Shown one piece after another: positions 20,984 to 31,926 of a stretch of 64,000 nt of DNA (its first letter is position 1; each line of letters begins with the position of its first letter). Below the pieces are notes generated by a model. That model made no database searches, had not been told where the DNA came from, and saw nothing but the letters and a program-made list of their open reading frames with translations. Position numbers and translations under genes: made by a program. The stretch is from Lasioglossum baleicum (Eukaryota; Arthropoda; Insecta; Hymenoptera; Halictidae), in assembly GCF_051020765.1 (NCBI RefSeq), contig NC_134939.1, forward strand, positions 14,439,203 through 14,503,202. The letters run 5' to 3'.

Positions 20984-21740
20984 ATGCGGTTAAAATATTG
21001 GCGGGAAGTAGCGCCCGGTAAAGAGGTTTATCAAATTCTACCTCATTTGAATTCGGTTGGTTGTGAAATCGTGTTCGTTCGCGGATTAAAAGTTCTCGGA
21101 AAGTTACGAATTAAAATGAAAAATAATCCCGATTCATCTAAAGCGGAAGAGGCGTGTGATGGTACTAATTGTGTAGTGAGAAACAAAGAAAATTCTTTGA
21201 AACTTCGATTAGTCCGAGTTCTTAGTTCCGGGACTCTGAGGAGCCCGAAAAGTCCATTAAGTACTTCAAATTCGCCGAGTCCGAGTCCACATAGTAGTTC
21301 GTCTGCAAAATCCCGGTATTCGTGGCATATACCTTCGTGCAGTAGTGGATGCCATACACAATGTTCATCAGAAAGTGGCGTTTCGCTTTCAACTCCGATC
21401 TCGTCGCCGAGGAGTTCAGGAACGTTTCAAAATTTACAATCGTCGACATGGTATGTGAACGAAAGGTAAGTTCCTTAAAATTGATAATGAAAACGTGCGA
21501 CTTTGATTAAATTCAAAATATTCCTTCACGAAATAACAATGTTTTGGGTGTTCCAAGGACTTTTCTGTTGCTCTTAATAAATACAGACGTTTGCTATATG
21601 GAAGATTTGTAAGAAGTCGCGATGGAATGATCGAACATGGATTTAGTAAACATTTTTTTCTGGCTACCGAAGCGATCGAGATTACCTTGGCCGCGATCGC
21701 GTTTCGAAATGTTCTTGAAAAGTGGAGACACGTGCCAGAG
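20984..21740 (+). CDS. Candidate two-exon coding segment, product unknown
   Basis: An open frame from ATG 20984 to a strong donor (AAAG|GTAAGT, exon end 21465, phase 2) joins in frame to a segment 21587-21740 after the acceptor ATACAG. That segment ends at a CAGAG|GTATTT donor, phase 0, for a total of 212 codons. The first part starts with a compact basic region (about residues 1-50). It is followed by a low-complexity Ser/Pro-rich region (PKSPLSTSNSPSPSPHSSSS, then SSESGVSLSTPISSPRSS) typical of unstructured N-terminal regions of signalling proteins. The second part is hydrophobic-basic. No domain was recognised. It could be the 5' coding part of a gene continuing rightwards, or an alternative N-terminus. 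Confidence is moderate because later exons were not found. Confidence 0.4.
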
Positions 21741-23710
21741 GTATTTTACGAAACGAAATGCTAATCCAGATATGTAGATAGGTGTATTACGAATATATTT
21801 AAAACCTGAGGTGGTCGATGAACGTAAATCGAATAGCCTTCGGGGGTGTAATCGGTGAAAATAATCTATATGAACGTCAGGCGTAAATAAACGGAAAAAA
21901 TAGATAGGTACTTTGAAGATACATTGAAGCGAACACACATCGCCGGTGAAGTGCTGATGGGTCGATGCAGCGCCGGCGCTGCGGTACACATAACCAAGAA
22001 GACGAGTATCCCCACCATCTCTCCTATCGTCGAAACGATCGCGCGATATATATCCACTCCTCCAACCAGCGTTTTAGGTTAGAACGAGAGGAAACGACTC
22101 TAGTTCTATCCTTTTCTCTGTTTCCATCTCACTTCTCACCTCTGTACCTTGTCGCACGAATGCATTTCGTCGTGCTCCGCAGAACACTACACGAAGCGCC
22201 TCGAACCAGTATAGAACGGTTTGCAGCAAAGAACAGCCGTTTCCTGTTCACCTCTTCGTGAGGAATTAGGAATTGAATAAAATCTGTACAGGTATGTGTC
22301 GAGTACATTTGCCGAATTCTTTAGAAAGACTCCGCGTTTCTTTTCTAGTTGGTTAAAAAGTCGAATAGAAAAATATATTTTTAACTATAATCATTCCGAT
22401 CGTTGTATGACATATTAGTAAATAGATGATATAATCGATGACAGTGACAGTTAAACTTCACGCGTTTCTGCGGACGACACGCGACCGTTATTCCCGAAGA
22501 ATTAAATAGTTATGTGATATGACAGTGCGCGCTCGGAGCGATATTCCTCCGAATCTGAACCTCTGGAACGTTTGGACTCTACCACCATCGGAAAAATGTT
22601 GAAATCTCGAAAATATTCGAATGCAGTGTTCACAGTATTTTTTCTCACGGTGTGTCGTTCAAGCTTTCTTTTTTTTTTTTAAATCAATTCTTTCGGTCGG
22701 AGAGCGTTTAGCATATCAATCGTTGCGTGGCCCGTTGAATACGAGATTCAAAAGATCTTTCCGACGATGTACATACACATTCGTGTAACGGTTCCTTTGA
22801 AATACCGTGACGAAAACCCATTCTGATTTGTAATTCATCTAATTCATGAATGCACACAGTACATGCACTGAACCTATAGTTTACGTTACGTGACGTTAAA
22901 TACTCTCTTCCTAGAGTGTTACGAACACATTTTTACGAACTTTGTAAATCTCGTTAATGGAGGTATCCCTACAAATGATCGTCTTCGTATTTTTTTTTTT
23001 TTACGTCACGTTTATAAGTTATCTCGTTCATTTAGAGTCACTTGCATTTTCATTCTCCCCTTCAACGCTTGTCGAGATAAGAAAGATGTTTGTCGGTTGA
23101 AGTGCTCTTTGTCGTAACCGTACAGTCGATTGCAATTTTTAAAGGGTCTAAACTAAAAGCGATCTCGAGCAAACGGCATGATTTAGGGCACAGAATTTCC
23201 TTGCGTATGTGTGCATGTACGTGTGTGCTAGCACGAGATGCGCATACATATCCATTTATACATACACCCAGCACACATGTATTCGAGAGACTATACCTAT
23301 TTGTAGCCTGCATCATCAGGCAAAAAGTAGGTCTAGGGAATCAGCTGACCGAAAGAGGCGCGTGCGCTTCACTAAAACCAGAACACATTTGAAATGCCCA
23401 CTATACACGCCTACACTTGGAATCCGGGAAGAAGGGAATCCTTGAAACGCGTTTTCTGATAAACCCACGAAATACTATTTTTTAATCATTCACTCGCGTA
23501 CACAAGGACACATGTGTGCGTGGGCTACGCATCACATTTAAATGCAGGTCAGATGTGTTCGACATGTTGTATAGCAACCGCGCAAGGAACCGTCACAGAA
23601 TATTATCATCAAGAATTAGTGGGTGTAATTTAAAACAGTACAAACGTTAGAAGAATTAAAAAATACTGTTATATTAATTTGTTTATATTATAATTTATTT
23701 TTTATTGTAA
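21741..23710. other. Intergenic or intronic, nothing recognised
   Basis: Mixed composition with a GC-richer stretch at 21940-22260 and several homopolymer T tracts (about 22670 and 22990). Short overlapping ORFs on both strands are judged random. Confidence 0.45.
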
Positions 23711-23714
23711 TTAA

Positions 23715-23944
23715 CCCTTTGCACTCGAATGGCGACTGTAAGGCGCCAGTAAAAATGGCCACACCATTATGCAAAACCGTTTCAATACTATTAAATTCGT
23801 CTGTTTTCTATAAATTGTGAAAAGCTCAACTGTTACATGAGAAAACTGGTTAAATTTCATGTGCACAATGTTTTAATTACAAATGTTCTGGGTCGAAAGA
23901 AATGATTTTGATTTTCGAATTAAATTTGCTTCGAGTGCAAAGGG
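23715..23944. mobile_element. piggyBac-like MITE (CCCTTTGCACTCGA ends)
   Basis: Flanked by TTAA (23711-23714 and 23945-23948). The left end CCCTTTGCACTCGAATGG and the right end (complement of CCCTTTGCACTCGAAGC) share 15 bp. 230 bp, non-coding. A sister copy is at 28161-28424 and solo right ends are at about 34978 and 36270. Confidence 0.88.
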
Positions 23945-23948
23945 TTAA

Positions 23949-26208
23949 TATTAATTTTTATATTAATTGAAATAACAATTTGTGTCGCCAACATTATTGA
24001 CTACAATTGCCTCTCTGAAAATCGGGCATGAACTTCTGCAATCATCCAATACTCAAACATTTATATTGTTGTATCGTTTGTGCATAAATACCCAAACAAT
24101 GTTTTGCTTGAATTTTATCTAATCATCTCATTGAATCATCAAGACTTTCTACAGTGTCATACGAATATCATATCAATCTATCCCTTTCACTTTATTGGTC
24201 TAAAGTCTAATGGGACTGTTCCTACTAATGATCTTTGATTGCTCCGAGTAATACATTTCGAATTAATTGCTATTAAATGTGTATTCGATCCAACCACTTA
24301 CAGTTCACTGATACACATGGTATACCAGTAACAATTAGAGATAGAAGATAGACGATTAATCTCGCTTAGCTCTAATTAATTATGTTCAATAGATCCCAAG
24401 TGTTTTACGTCTCCAGTCCATGTGTTAATGAGACGAATTATTGATTTGCCAAGTCTTTGCAAAATCTGTCCTGCAATTAGTGTGCCAGTTGAAATGCGAC
24501 TAAGCAAAGATAGATGATAAACAATGGTAACTATTCAACCGTCTGACCTATATTATCTATTAAGCTAATAGCTTGTTGATTTCTTTGGTCGATCGATAAG
24601 TTTGTTAGAAAAGTTTGAGATTTTTGTCTGAAATTGTACGGTTGTGATATCAGCGCTCTTTGCAGTGAACACGTAATAGATCTACGACCATGACCGAGTG
24701 AGCGTTTAACATGAACATAGTCAAGGCTGATGTGGCATCTGACGTAAATGTCAGATTTTTAAACTGTAAATTATATTTTTCCACAAAATCTGCGTCTTGT
24801 CCTTAAGAAGGAACAGTAATTTTCTTTGCATTGTTTCGGTATATCTCACGTACATTATTCAAATATGTATGTATCATGAAATAAGAATAACATTTCATAA
24901 TTGTCGCTATTATAAATCTTTTCGAACACATTCCTGTAAATACCTAAATCTTTCTTTAAATTTTAACTAATTTAAAATAATTTTGTCTGGAAACGTAGTT
25001 TTTCGTAAAAGGTACATGGATCAATTTTTATAAACTTTGATATAACTTGAATACTTTCTTGAATAACTTGAATATTTCCTGAATATGATACACAATGGGG
25101 TGATCGTTCTAGCGTTTGTTATTCCGTATGGGATTTATTCTGCACAGATAGGATATTTTCTACCGTTGCATAAACGGCTTCAAGACTGTCTTAACAAAAG
25201 AGGATTTGCTAGTGAAAGGAATTTCACTGTTAGCCGTGAGAAAAAAAGTAGTGCAGTGACATACGAGAAAATCTCATTACTCAACCATACTATACCGGCT
25301 TACATTCGATCTGCGCTCATAAAATCATTAGTCTACTTTCCATTTTACCTTCTGCTTCGGTTCAACCTACGAACAAAGCCGCGTATCGGATGTACATTTT
25401 ACCTGGTAAAGTTTTGTGTCATTTCAATGATTAATTTCTAATACATACCACAGAATGCCCGTGTTTCATAAAATGTTATGAAGTTCTAATATTTAAGAAT
25501 ATTTTTTTATTAAGATAAGATCGATTTTTTCCTTTAATTTCTTGTTTAAGTTCTAATATCTAAGAATATTTTTTGATTAAGACAAGATCGATGTTTTCCT
25601 TTAATTTCTTGTCGTTATTATCGCATGCAATATGCATGTAATTTGAGTGGGACAAGCAGTTCCCGTGATTTGCTTCGCGGTTAGTAAAATCGTGTATGTG
25701 TTTCACAATAAAAAGAAGTAAATGCTAAAGCGACTTTACGCGTCCACCTACAAAAAAGCTACTAACATCAGATTAATGCCCCCCCGAAACCAAGCAATTT
25801 CCACGTGATGCATTTTTTCCTAACACCAATAGCAGCCGAGTTATTCAGGTGACCTGTTTATATACTGCCCCACCCTTTAAATATTTTTTATATAAATAAA
25901 GTCATTTCATTTAAATTTTAATAAAAGCAAATTTTCTATTAATTGGGTATTTAACACATCAATATTTTTCTCATACCTCCAACCTAAATTTTGGCGCCCC
26001 GGACAAATGTCCAGCTTGCCCGTCCCTATCCCTTGCAATTCTAGAAATGAGTCTACCCTCTTATTGAACTGCTAGATCGGCCGCCGTCCAAGTAAACGGG
26101 ACTTGTGCATGATAACTCCGCGGTCCGCGATTCTCACGGCACTGTCACTCTCATTGAATTCGAAATAGAGACGACGCGACGCGATGCGATGCTAAAGAGG
26201 GTAAAGGG
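23949..26208. other. Intergenic or intronic, AT-rich
   Basis: No supported gene. The longest ORF (25085-25441, 118 codons, hydrophobic start) is unrecognised and lacks convincing splice context on the 5' side. A direct duplication with a period of about 68 bp at 25487-25620 repeats GTTCTAATATnTAAGAATATTTTTT and AAGATCGATnTTTTCC. A GC-richer island starts near 26030. Confidence 0.45.
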
Positions 26209-26478
26209 ATGAAAGCAGGTCTGATTAATTGTCCCGATGATACAGTGATGAAGTACTCGCCGCAGCAGCAGCAGAAGGAAAGGAAGTCGGAGAGCGACAT
26301 ATGCTCGGTGGACGCGACGCCGAAACGGATGGCCAATGATCACTCGGGCTCGACGGAATCGAAGAATTCGTTGAGTTCGTCGAGGAGGAGCGGTTTCTGT
26401 CGTTCCCAGACGACGGGGATGTTCGCCTGGATGCGGGTGTTCCGGTTGGCGACGATGCTCCAGCAGGTCGGCTGCTAG
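26209..26478 (+). CDS. Candidate coding exon, product unknown
   Basis: Open frame of 89 codons in a GC-rich island, starting MKAGLINC, with QQQQ and SESDICSVDATPKRMANDH and then a Ser-rich KNSLSSSRRS stretch. The composition looks like a real N-terminal region of a signalling protein rather than chance. A second possible start is at codon 14. The possible donor CAG|GTCGGC near 26469 is weak. The antisense frame (26225-26509) is also open but is Ser/Pro-rich only because of the GC bias. Unknown function. Confidence 0.3.
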   Translation: MKAGLINCPDDTVMKYSPQQQQKERKSESDICSVDATPKRMANDHSGSTESKNSLSSSRRSGFCRSQTTGMFAWMRVFRLATMLQQVGC

Positions 26479-28160
26479 AGCCCCGAGTACAAGAAGAGAA
26501 GCGTCTCACGTGCCGCTTACATAGATGTATTTAACGAATTCAAATTTAAAGGCTCGTACACGTGTGCGTCGCGCGCACCCTAATGCTGCGCGCCTGCACT
26601 TATGCAACCACCTTTGCCACCGCGTGTATCTGGATGCACGGTCACACGTGTATAAGCGTATCCGACACGACCCTTTCCTTTTGGTCGCGTGATTTACGTA
26701 TACATAGGGTGGTCGGTTCGTAACATAGGGACATCCGACGGTAGCTCAATTATAGTGCGTTACGCAATTACGTGTTAATTACCACGGGCGTCGTACTGGC
26801 TACGTTCACGCCTACTATGTAGAGACGAGGTTATATATTGTACGCGCGTCTTTCTGTATACGTGCATGCCGGTAAATATACGTCTGTATATATCTGTAAG
26901 TGCGTATACACGCGCGTGTGCATCGTTACATAGAACACAGAGTCCCGGGTTCCAGTTAATCGATCGGTCGTTTGCGAACCATTAATTAGCGCGTAAGCCT
27001 CGAAATCGGAGATAATTCGTCGCAACGGTTCATCCATCCGTTCATCCATCCTCCAGAACTTTCTTCTTTTTCTTTCGATTCACATTCTCTAGGGACTGGT
27101 TATATGTGCTCGTATGTACAATCGCCTGCCATAATAATACTGTTTCTTAGCTTGTACGTGTATAGCGATAAGGATACATAATATGGTGCTATGTTCGGAA
27201 CATTCCTTGATTATTTATCTCAAATCTCGTTTTTATAACTTCTTTCAACAATTCTTTTATTCCTTTTCTTATTCTTTCTCTTTCTGACCGTTGTCTTCTT
27301 CTTCTCCTTCGTTGTTTCTTTGTACACGTTTGTTCTCCCCCCAACCCTGCCGTATCGATCTCCTGTGGTTTAACGGTGGTTCCGTAATAATGGATATCGA
27401 TTATTTTTCTACGAAAAACGGGTTATCCCTTGTCCCCAAAACTCCCGATACGAATGAAACTTATTCGAAGCCTTCGGTTATCACTCATTCCACGAAAGAA
27501 CTGAGAGACCCGTACCGAAAAATGTACGCGGATTTTTCGATTGGTTTCAACACTGGTTTACAATCACTGTCTGACCGAGGCATACGATATCGCGCGCGCG
27601 CTTCAGGTATCTTATCTACGATCACGAATTTACATCCGATTTCACTTCCTGTTTATTAATGTGCGATCGATGCGAAGATCTATCAAGTGTTATCAATACC
27701 AATCGATATATTTTATGACTACGCAAATCGACAAATAAACTCAATATTTGCTTTAACGCGCGGAGATTCACTGTTTTATGCGCCAATCCCCATCGAGATC
27801 CCCAACACATAATCTCCGTTACTGCGAAACTAATGATGGAACTGCAACCAGGGTTTTTAGAAACACGTTTATCTTTGACTAATAAATACTGTTTTATCGA
27901 AACGATTGCGTTCATTGATCTGCCTGCCCGATGAAGAACTAACCTGCCCCCCTTGATCAGTATAATAGGCTTTTTATTTTTTTTATGAACCGCTATTTTT
28001 GAACATTGCTGGAAGCAATCTTTTTTTATCTTCATGGATGATTTTCGATCAAGTCGCACTACTATAATTATGCGTAAGCATGTTCGATTATTAAAATCAT
28101 ATATTGCATGTAGCGGGATGACCTATCTGTTATTTTGTCCTTTATCTAAAACTAGATTAA
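26479..28160. other. GC island flank and AT-rich spacer
   Basis: 26480-27050 is GC-rich with many TACGTGTA/GTATACG dinucleotide-type motifs, consistent with promoter or 5' UTR sequence. A 122-aa plus ORF at 27291-27659 shows no recognisable domain. A short (CG)n run lies at about 27589-27601. Confidence 0.4.
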
Positions 28161-28424
28161 CCCTTAGCACTTAAGAAAAAAAGAAAAAAAAACCCTTAGC
28201 ACTCGAATGGCGACTCTGAGGCGCCACTAAAAGTTTTACCATTATTCAAAATAGTGTTTACGTTATTAAATATTAATAATTACTAAACATCTAGGAGGTA
28301 TATTCATCAATTTCTTATCCATCAAATTTAAAAAATCGAAGCGAATGGAAATATTATTATGGAAATATTCTTGTTTGGAAGAAGTGTTTAATTTTTGAGT
28401 TAAAATATCTCCGAGTGCAAAGGG
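28161..28424. mobile_element. piggyBac-like MITE with duplicated left end
   Basis: TTAA at 28157-28160 and 28425-28428. The left terminus CCCTTAGCACT occurs twice (28161 and 28193), separated by an A-rich stretch. The right end is the complement of CCCTTTGCACTCGGAG. The interior GAATGGCGACTCTGAGGCGCC matches the sister copy at 23715-23944. 264 bp. Confidence 0.85.
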
Positions 28425-28496
28425 TTAATAGATCTAAAACAATAAGTTAGTATATCGTTTAAATTAAACATCATGGTAAACTTGTAGATGATGGTC

Positions 28497-28600
28497 CTCC
28501 CCTCAGATTTTGATGACCTTTAGATACATTGTCAAGGTCATCATTCTGAACAACATTTCCCTTTAAAGTTTTTGTCGGTCCGCTTCAGTTTACGAGATAA
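28497..28600 (+). repeat. Dispersed repeat copy (CCTCAGATTTTGATGACC family)
   Basis: Shares GGTCATCATTCTGAACAACA and TTTCCCTTTAAAGTTTTTGT with blocks at 10735-10830 (reverse), 35762-35840 and 58145-58255. Function unknown; probably a MITE fragment. Confidence 0.7.
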
Positions 28601-29514
28601 TTGTAAAAAACTTTACTTGTAAATCCATTCGTGGACATCTATTCGTCTTCAAGCTATTTTTCAACCGATGACATAAGACCGCTTGTGTAAGCCTACCTGT
28701 AGTTTTTGCGTAATTTATACCTGTGACGTAAGCGACACACGTATTCATGACGAGAGCATGTTAACAATGCTTCTCTACTAGAATAGTATACCTCCCGCGA
28801 ATAGAGTAGATTATAATAAGCGTAAACCGAAAACCTTATATGGACTTTCAAGGTTCATGTTTACCGATCTAGAAATTCAAGACGAAGCATCCTCTTCTAT
28901 TCAAGTAGAGAGTAGAGAAAAGAAAGAAAGAAAACTACTCACGGAAATAGTATTAAATACATATACATATCTAGACGCAGTGGTTCGCGTCTAGAGGCAG
29001 TCTTGATGAAGTATGACGAATGGAGTATAAAAGTTGATAAAATGCGCTGGGATAACAAAACGCTGCGTCCAGACGCGCAAAGCAGAACCCACCTTTACAC
29101 AGACACTCGTCTCTGTGGTCTTTCTAACAAAATTAATCTTTAAAGATAGTCAAAGAATTGTGTTTTGAATGTATGACCGACGCGGCAGTCGATATGACGC
29201 GATGGATTTTTCTGTTTGCGGTCCTGAATTACCGACTCTGTAGAAAACACTCTGTAAGTATGATTATCATACTATGATAGCGGTCTCTATCGAAATGAAA
29301 CGGTCAGTGTTAGTGAACTACATGAAACTTCAAGACTAAAAGCGTGTGTCCGAGGAGACTAGATTTGACCGCGTTGTCAGCTTTGAAAGTGCAAGGTTGC
29401 CACATTATATTCGTACAAATACAAATCAGTTTTGAATTTTTAAACTTCGAAGCACGGACTCGAACCCTAACTTTAACTGGGTTCGGTACTTGGAACCATA
29501 GGCACCGTGGTGGT
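28601..29514. other. Intergenic, nothing recognised
   Basis: No gene supported. Two related phrases (CGCAGTGGTTCGCGTCTAGA at about 28976 and AAACGCTGCGTCCAGACGCG at about 29059) give a weak inverted relation. The rest is unremarkable. Confidence 0.4.
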
Positions 29515-29779
29515 ATGATCACCGACGAGATACTATCAATACTTCTTTATTACAAAAAAGGCAAGAATGCTGTTCATGTTGCAAAAAAGATATGTGCTGT
29601 TTACAGAGACAATGCTGTAAGAGATCGGACAGTGCGCGAATGGTTTATGAAATTCAGAGGGGGCTAATTTAAACTTGAAGACCGGCAACGCTCCTGTAGT
29701 TTATCCGCGGTTGATGACGATCTAATCAAGGCACTGATCACAAATAAAAATAATCAACGTGTTACGAGAGTGGAATAGT
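29515..29779 (+). pseudogene. mariner transposase N-terminal fragment
   Basis: Translation from ATG 29515 gives a helix-turn-helix region matching mariner transposases: KICAVYRDNAVRDRTVREWF, then FRGG, an in-frame TAA (29665-29667) where the family has an Asn or similar residue, then FKLEDRQRS and DDDLIKALI. It ends at a second in-frame TAG near 29779. Only the DNA-binding N-terminus (about 85 codons) survives; the catalytic DD(34)D part is absent. It stops within a few bases of the outer edge of the inverted duplication at 29774. Confidence 0.85.
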
Positions 29780-30041
29780 GATGCTCCCCAAAAGATGACA
29801 AACCGTTGTCAAATATAATGGTGCATATATTATTAAATAAACTTGATCGTTAGTAAAATTTCTTTTGTTTTCAATTTATTCCAAAAATCGACGGAAACAT
29901 TTCGAACAATCCAATATTTATTAAGCTGAATTGCTAAAGCATGTTAAGAGTACAACGCCTTCGAATCAAATGCATAATCAAATAACATCGAAAAAATACA
30001 TAATCACTTGGCTTTATCAGAGAAACAGGAGCAATGGACAA

Positions 30042-30179
30042 TTAATAAATCTTTCTGCATCTTCCAGTGTGGTCTTTCGCATATCCTGGTTGGCACGGAA
30101 TATTAATTACGTACGACAAGGCTACTGAGAAGCAGCCGATAAAGAGGGCCAGTAAGACGAATTTTGTTGAATGCGACAT
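30042..30179 (-). CDS. Secapin-like secreted two-cysteine peptide, copy A
   Basis: 45 codons. An N-terminal hydrophobic signal (residues about 6-21, KFVLLALFIGCFS) is followed by a mature region of about 23 residues with exactly two cysteines (29 and 41), a central PGYAKDH and a basic C-terminus GRCRKIY. The YVINIP-C-GRCR layout recalls secapin, a single-disulfide peptide of bee venom and other tissues with reported protease-inhibitor and antimicrobial roles. The assignment is by pattern only. The ATG chosen (30179) begins the signal peptide; the frame is open 21 codons further upstream, but that part is shared UTR. A 62-nt 5' UTR intron (30367-30306) and a TATA box support expression. The 3' UTR has AATAAA about 29912. 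Confidence 0.75.
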   Translation of the reverse strand: MSHSTKFVLLALFIGCFSVALSYVINIPCQPGYAKDHTGRCRKIY

Positions 30180-30305
30180 GTCGACTTCTTTGAAAATCAA
30201 TTCGAAATTCAGGGTACTTTCTTGTTCCTCGGTACACTGCAAGCTTTCGCCCGGTGTGACGAATTATTTCCGTTAAGGGTTGCACACTTTGAATCCTTCT
30301 CACAA

Positions 30306-30367
30306 CTGGAAATGTTTAAGGTTCGATGTTTGACTCAAGATTAACTAATGTTTAATATTTTACTCAC
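30306..30367 (-). other. 5' UTR intron of copy A
   Basis: The donor GTGAGT and acceptor TTTCCAG on the minus strand bound 62 nt, the same length as the intron of copy B. Both copies retain consensus ends. Confidence 0.65.
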
Positions 30368-30435
30368 ACTTAAGTTGGGGCTCGTGTTGCTGTTCGATCT
30401 ACCGGTTTGTTGGATTTCTCGCTACCGACATAGCG

Positions 30436-30443
30436 TATATAAA
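30436..30443 (-). promoter_or_regulatory. TATA box of copy A
   Basis: The minus strand reads TTTATATA about 70 bp upstream of the UTR donor, in a region nearly identical to the promoter of copy B. A start site some 25-30 nt downstream would give a short non-coding first exon. Confidence 0.65.
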
Positions 30444-31195
30444 CTAGTTTTCCGTCACCTTGATACTCCCCACTTCTCCGTGATTTACAGCTTTTACGAT
30501 TGAAACGTGGCGACATTACGTTAAATCGCTGAAAATTTATTTACATTTTACGTTTGAAACATGACAACAGTAACCGTTAAATCGCTGACAATAAAAGCCG
30601 ACGAGAGATAAACCAGCTCGGGCGCAGTGGTATATTTCCACCAAAAAGCCGGACAACGTTGATTTTAGGGAAGAACTCATGCCAATACATTCCAAAGAAG
30701 TTTCATACACGTATTCATGTTACAGGCTACATTAAGAATTGCACCTGTTACCTAAATAAATTGTTGATTACTTTGCTACGTTGGTACTACACTTTGTCTC
30801 ACGTGAGTCCAGACTCGCGTAAAGACCAATTTTCGTTCGTCGCTGCGCATCTTCGCCCTAATTGGTTCAGGAAAGTGGGGAGTGGGTAGTGGAGTGAGAG
30901 TTGATAGGCTCGCTGCGCCCCCACCATCTTCCAAGCTGCGCGAAACGAGTCTGGACTCTCGTGGAACAATGTATACGTTGTTGTTGATTACTTTATTACT
31001 ATAACGAGGAAAGCACAAGTAACTTGTCAAGTGGGGATCACTCGGGCCAGAAAATTGAACGATATATACTATGAATGAACAAACTACGGTTTTATAAAAA
31101 AAGCTGAAATTGAACCCATCGTTCGTTGTGTGGAATAATAGATTCATTTTGAGTCTCATGTACGAATTACATATCTTTTTAATAACAAATTTAAT

Positions 31196-31345
31196 AACGA
31201 GAAAACACATACTTTGCTTGGCTTCATCAGAGATTCTAAATCTGCATGAATGACATCTCTGCATCTTCCAGTAGGGTGTATTGGCATAAATTCTTTCCTG
31301 AAATCGACTTCTGTCCGGCATTTCGGTGGAAGTACACCATTGCGC
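31196..31345 (-). pseudogene. Diverged third secapin-like exon in the spacer
   Basis: On the minus strand the spacer reads a fragment similar to the end of the peptide gene. PTGRCRDVIHADLESLMKPS aligns with the TGRCRKIY end plus the following 3' UTR of copies A and B (GGAAGATGCAGA, then CTCTGATAAAGCCAAG against CTCTGATGAAGCCAAG). The stop codon after RKIY is not conserved. It could be a relic of an earlier tandem copy or a diverged paralogue; no signal peptide is visible. Confidence 0.5.
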
Positions 31346-31523
31346 CCGAGCTGGTTTATCTCTCGTCGGCTTTTATTGTCAGCGATTTAACGGTTACTGT
31401 TGTCATGTTTCAAACGTAAAATGTAAATAAATTTTCAGCGATTTAACGTAATGTCGCCACGTTTCAATCGTAAAAGCTGTAAATCACGGAGAAGTGGGGA
31501 GTATCAAGGTGACGGAAAACTAG

Positions 31524-31531
31524 TTTATATA
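31524..31531 (+). promoter_or_regulatory. TATA box of copy B
   Basis: TTTATATA followed by CGCTATGTCGGTAGCGAG, identical to the copy A promoter. It lies about 70 bp before the UTR intron donor at 31601. Confidence 0.65.
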
Positions 31532-31600
31532 CGCTATGTCGGTAGCGAGAAATCCAACAAACCGGTAGTTCCGAACAGCAACACGAGCCCCAACATAAGT

Positions 31601-31662
31601 GTGAGTAAAATATTAAATATTAGTTAATCTTGAGTCAAACATCGAACCTTGAACATTTCCAG
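31601..31662 (+). other. 5' UTR intron of copy B
   Basis: GTGAGTAAAATATT...ACATTTCCAG, 62 nt, between the non-coding first exon and the coding exon that starts at 31663. Confidence 0.65.
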
Positions 31663-31788
31663 TTGTGAGAAGGATTCAAAGTGTGCAACCCTTAACGGAA
31701 ATAATTCGTCACACCGGGCGAAAGCTTGCAGTGTACCGAGGAACAAGAGATTACCCTGAGTTTCGAATTGATTTTCAAAGAAGTCGAC

Positions 31789-31926
31789 ATGTCGCAATCA
31801 ACAAAATTCGTCTTACTGGCCCTCTTTATCGGCTGCTTCTCAGCAGCCATATCGCACATCATTGATGTTCCGTGCCGAGCAGGATATGCGAGAGACCACG
31901 CTGGAAGATGCAGAAAGATTTATTAA
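31789..31926 (+). CDS. Secapin-like secreted two-cysteine peptide, copy B
   Basis: 45 codons, paralogue of the minus-strand copy at 30042-30179. The signal peptide is nearly the same (residues 1-22). The mature region of about 23 residues keeps Cys29, Cys41, PC-x-x-GYA and GRCRKIY but differs at residues 23, 24, 26, 27, 30, 31, 35 and 38. Three further differences are at 3, 19 and 21. All 13 nucleotide differences between the copies fall in these 11 codons and every one changes the residue. HIIDVP followed by the first Cys is the part most like bee secapin. Probably secreted, venom or immune; function inferred from pattern only. AATAAA lies at 32048-32053. Confidence 0.78.
   Translation: MSQSTKFVLLALFIGCFSAAISHIIDVPCRAGYARDHAGRCRKIY

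Noticed and set aside
21594..21989. 131-aa minus ORF
   Set aside because: Antisense to the candidate exon 21587-21740 and without recognisable features.
25085..25441. 118-codon plus ORF with a hydrophobic start
   Set aside because: No recognisable domain and no convincing acceptor or promoter; length is unusual but possible by chance in this composition.
27622..28059. 145-aa minus ORF
   Set aside because: No recognisable features; antisense to another open frame at 27291-27659 which is also unconvincing.
30103..30303. 66-aa ORF conserved in both arms of the inverted duplication (also 31665-31865)
   Set aside because: It covers the near-identical 5' UTR and extends over the signal-peptide region in another frame; conservation is explained by the recent duplication.
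30776..31321. 181-aa minus ORF in the spacer
   Set aside because: Its frame does not match the peptide family (the relic is in another frame) and most of it is unstructured AT-rich sequence.
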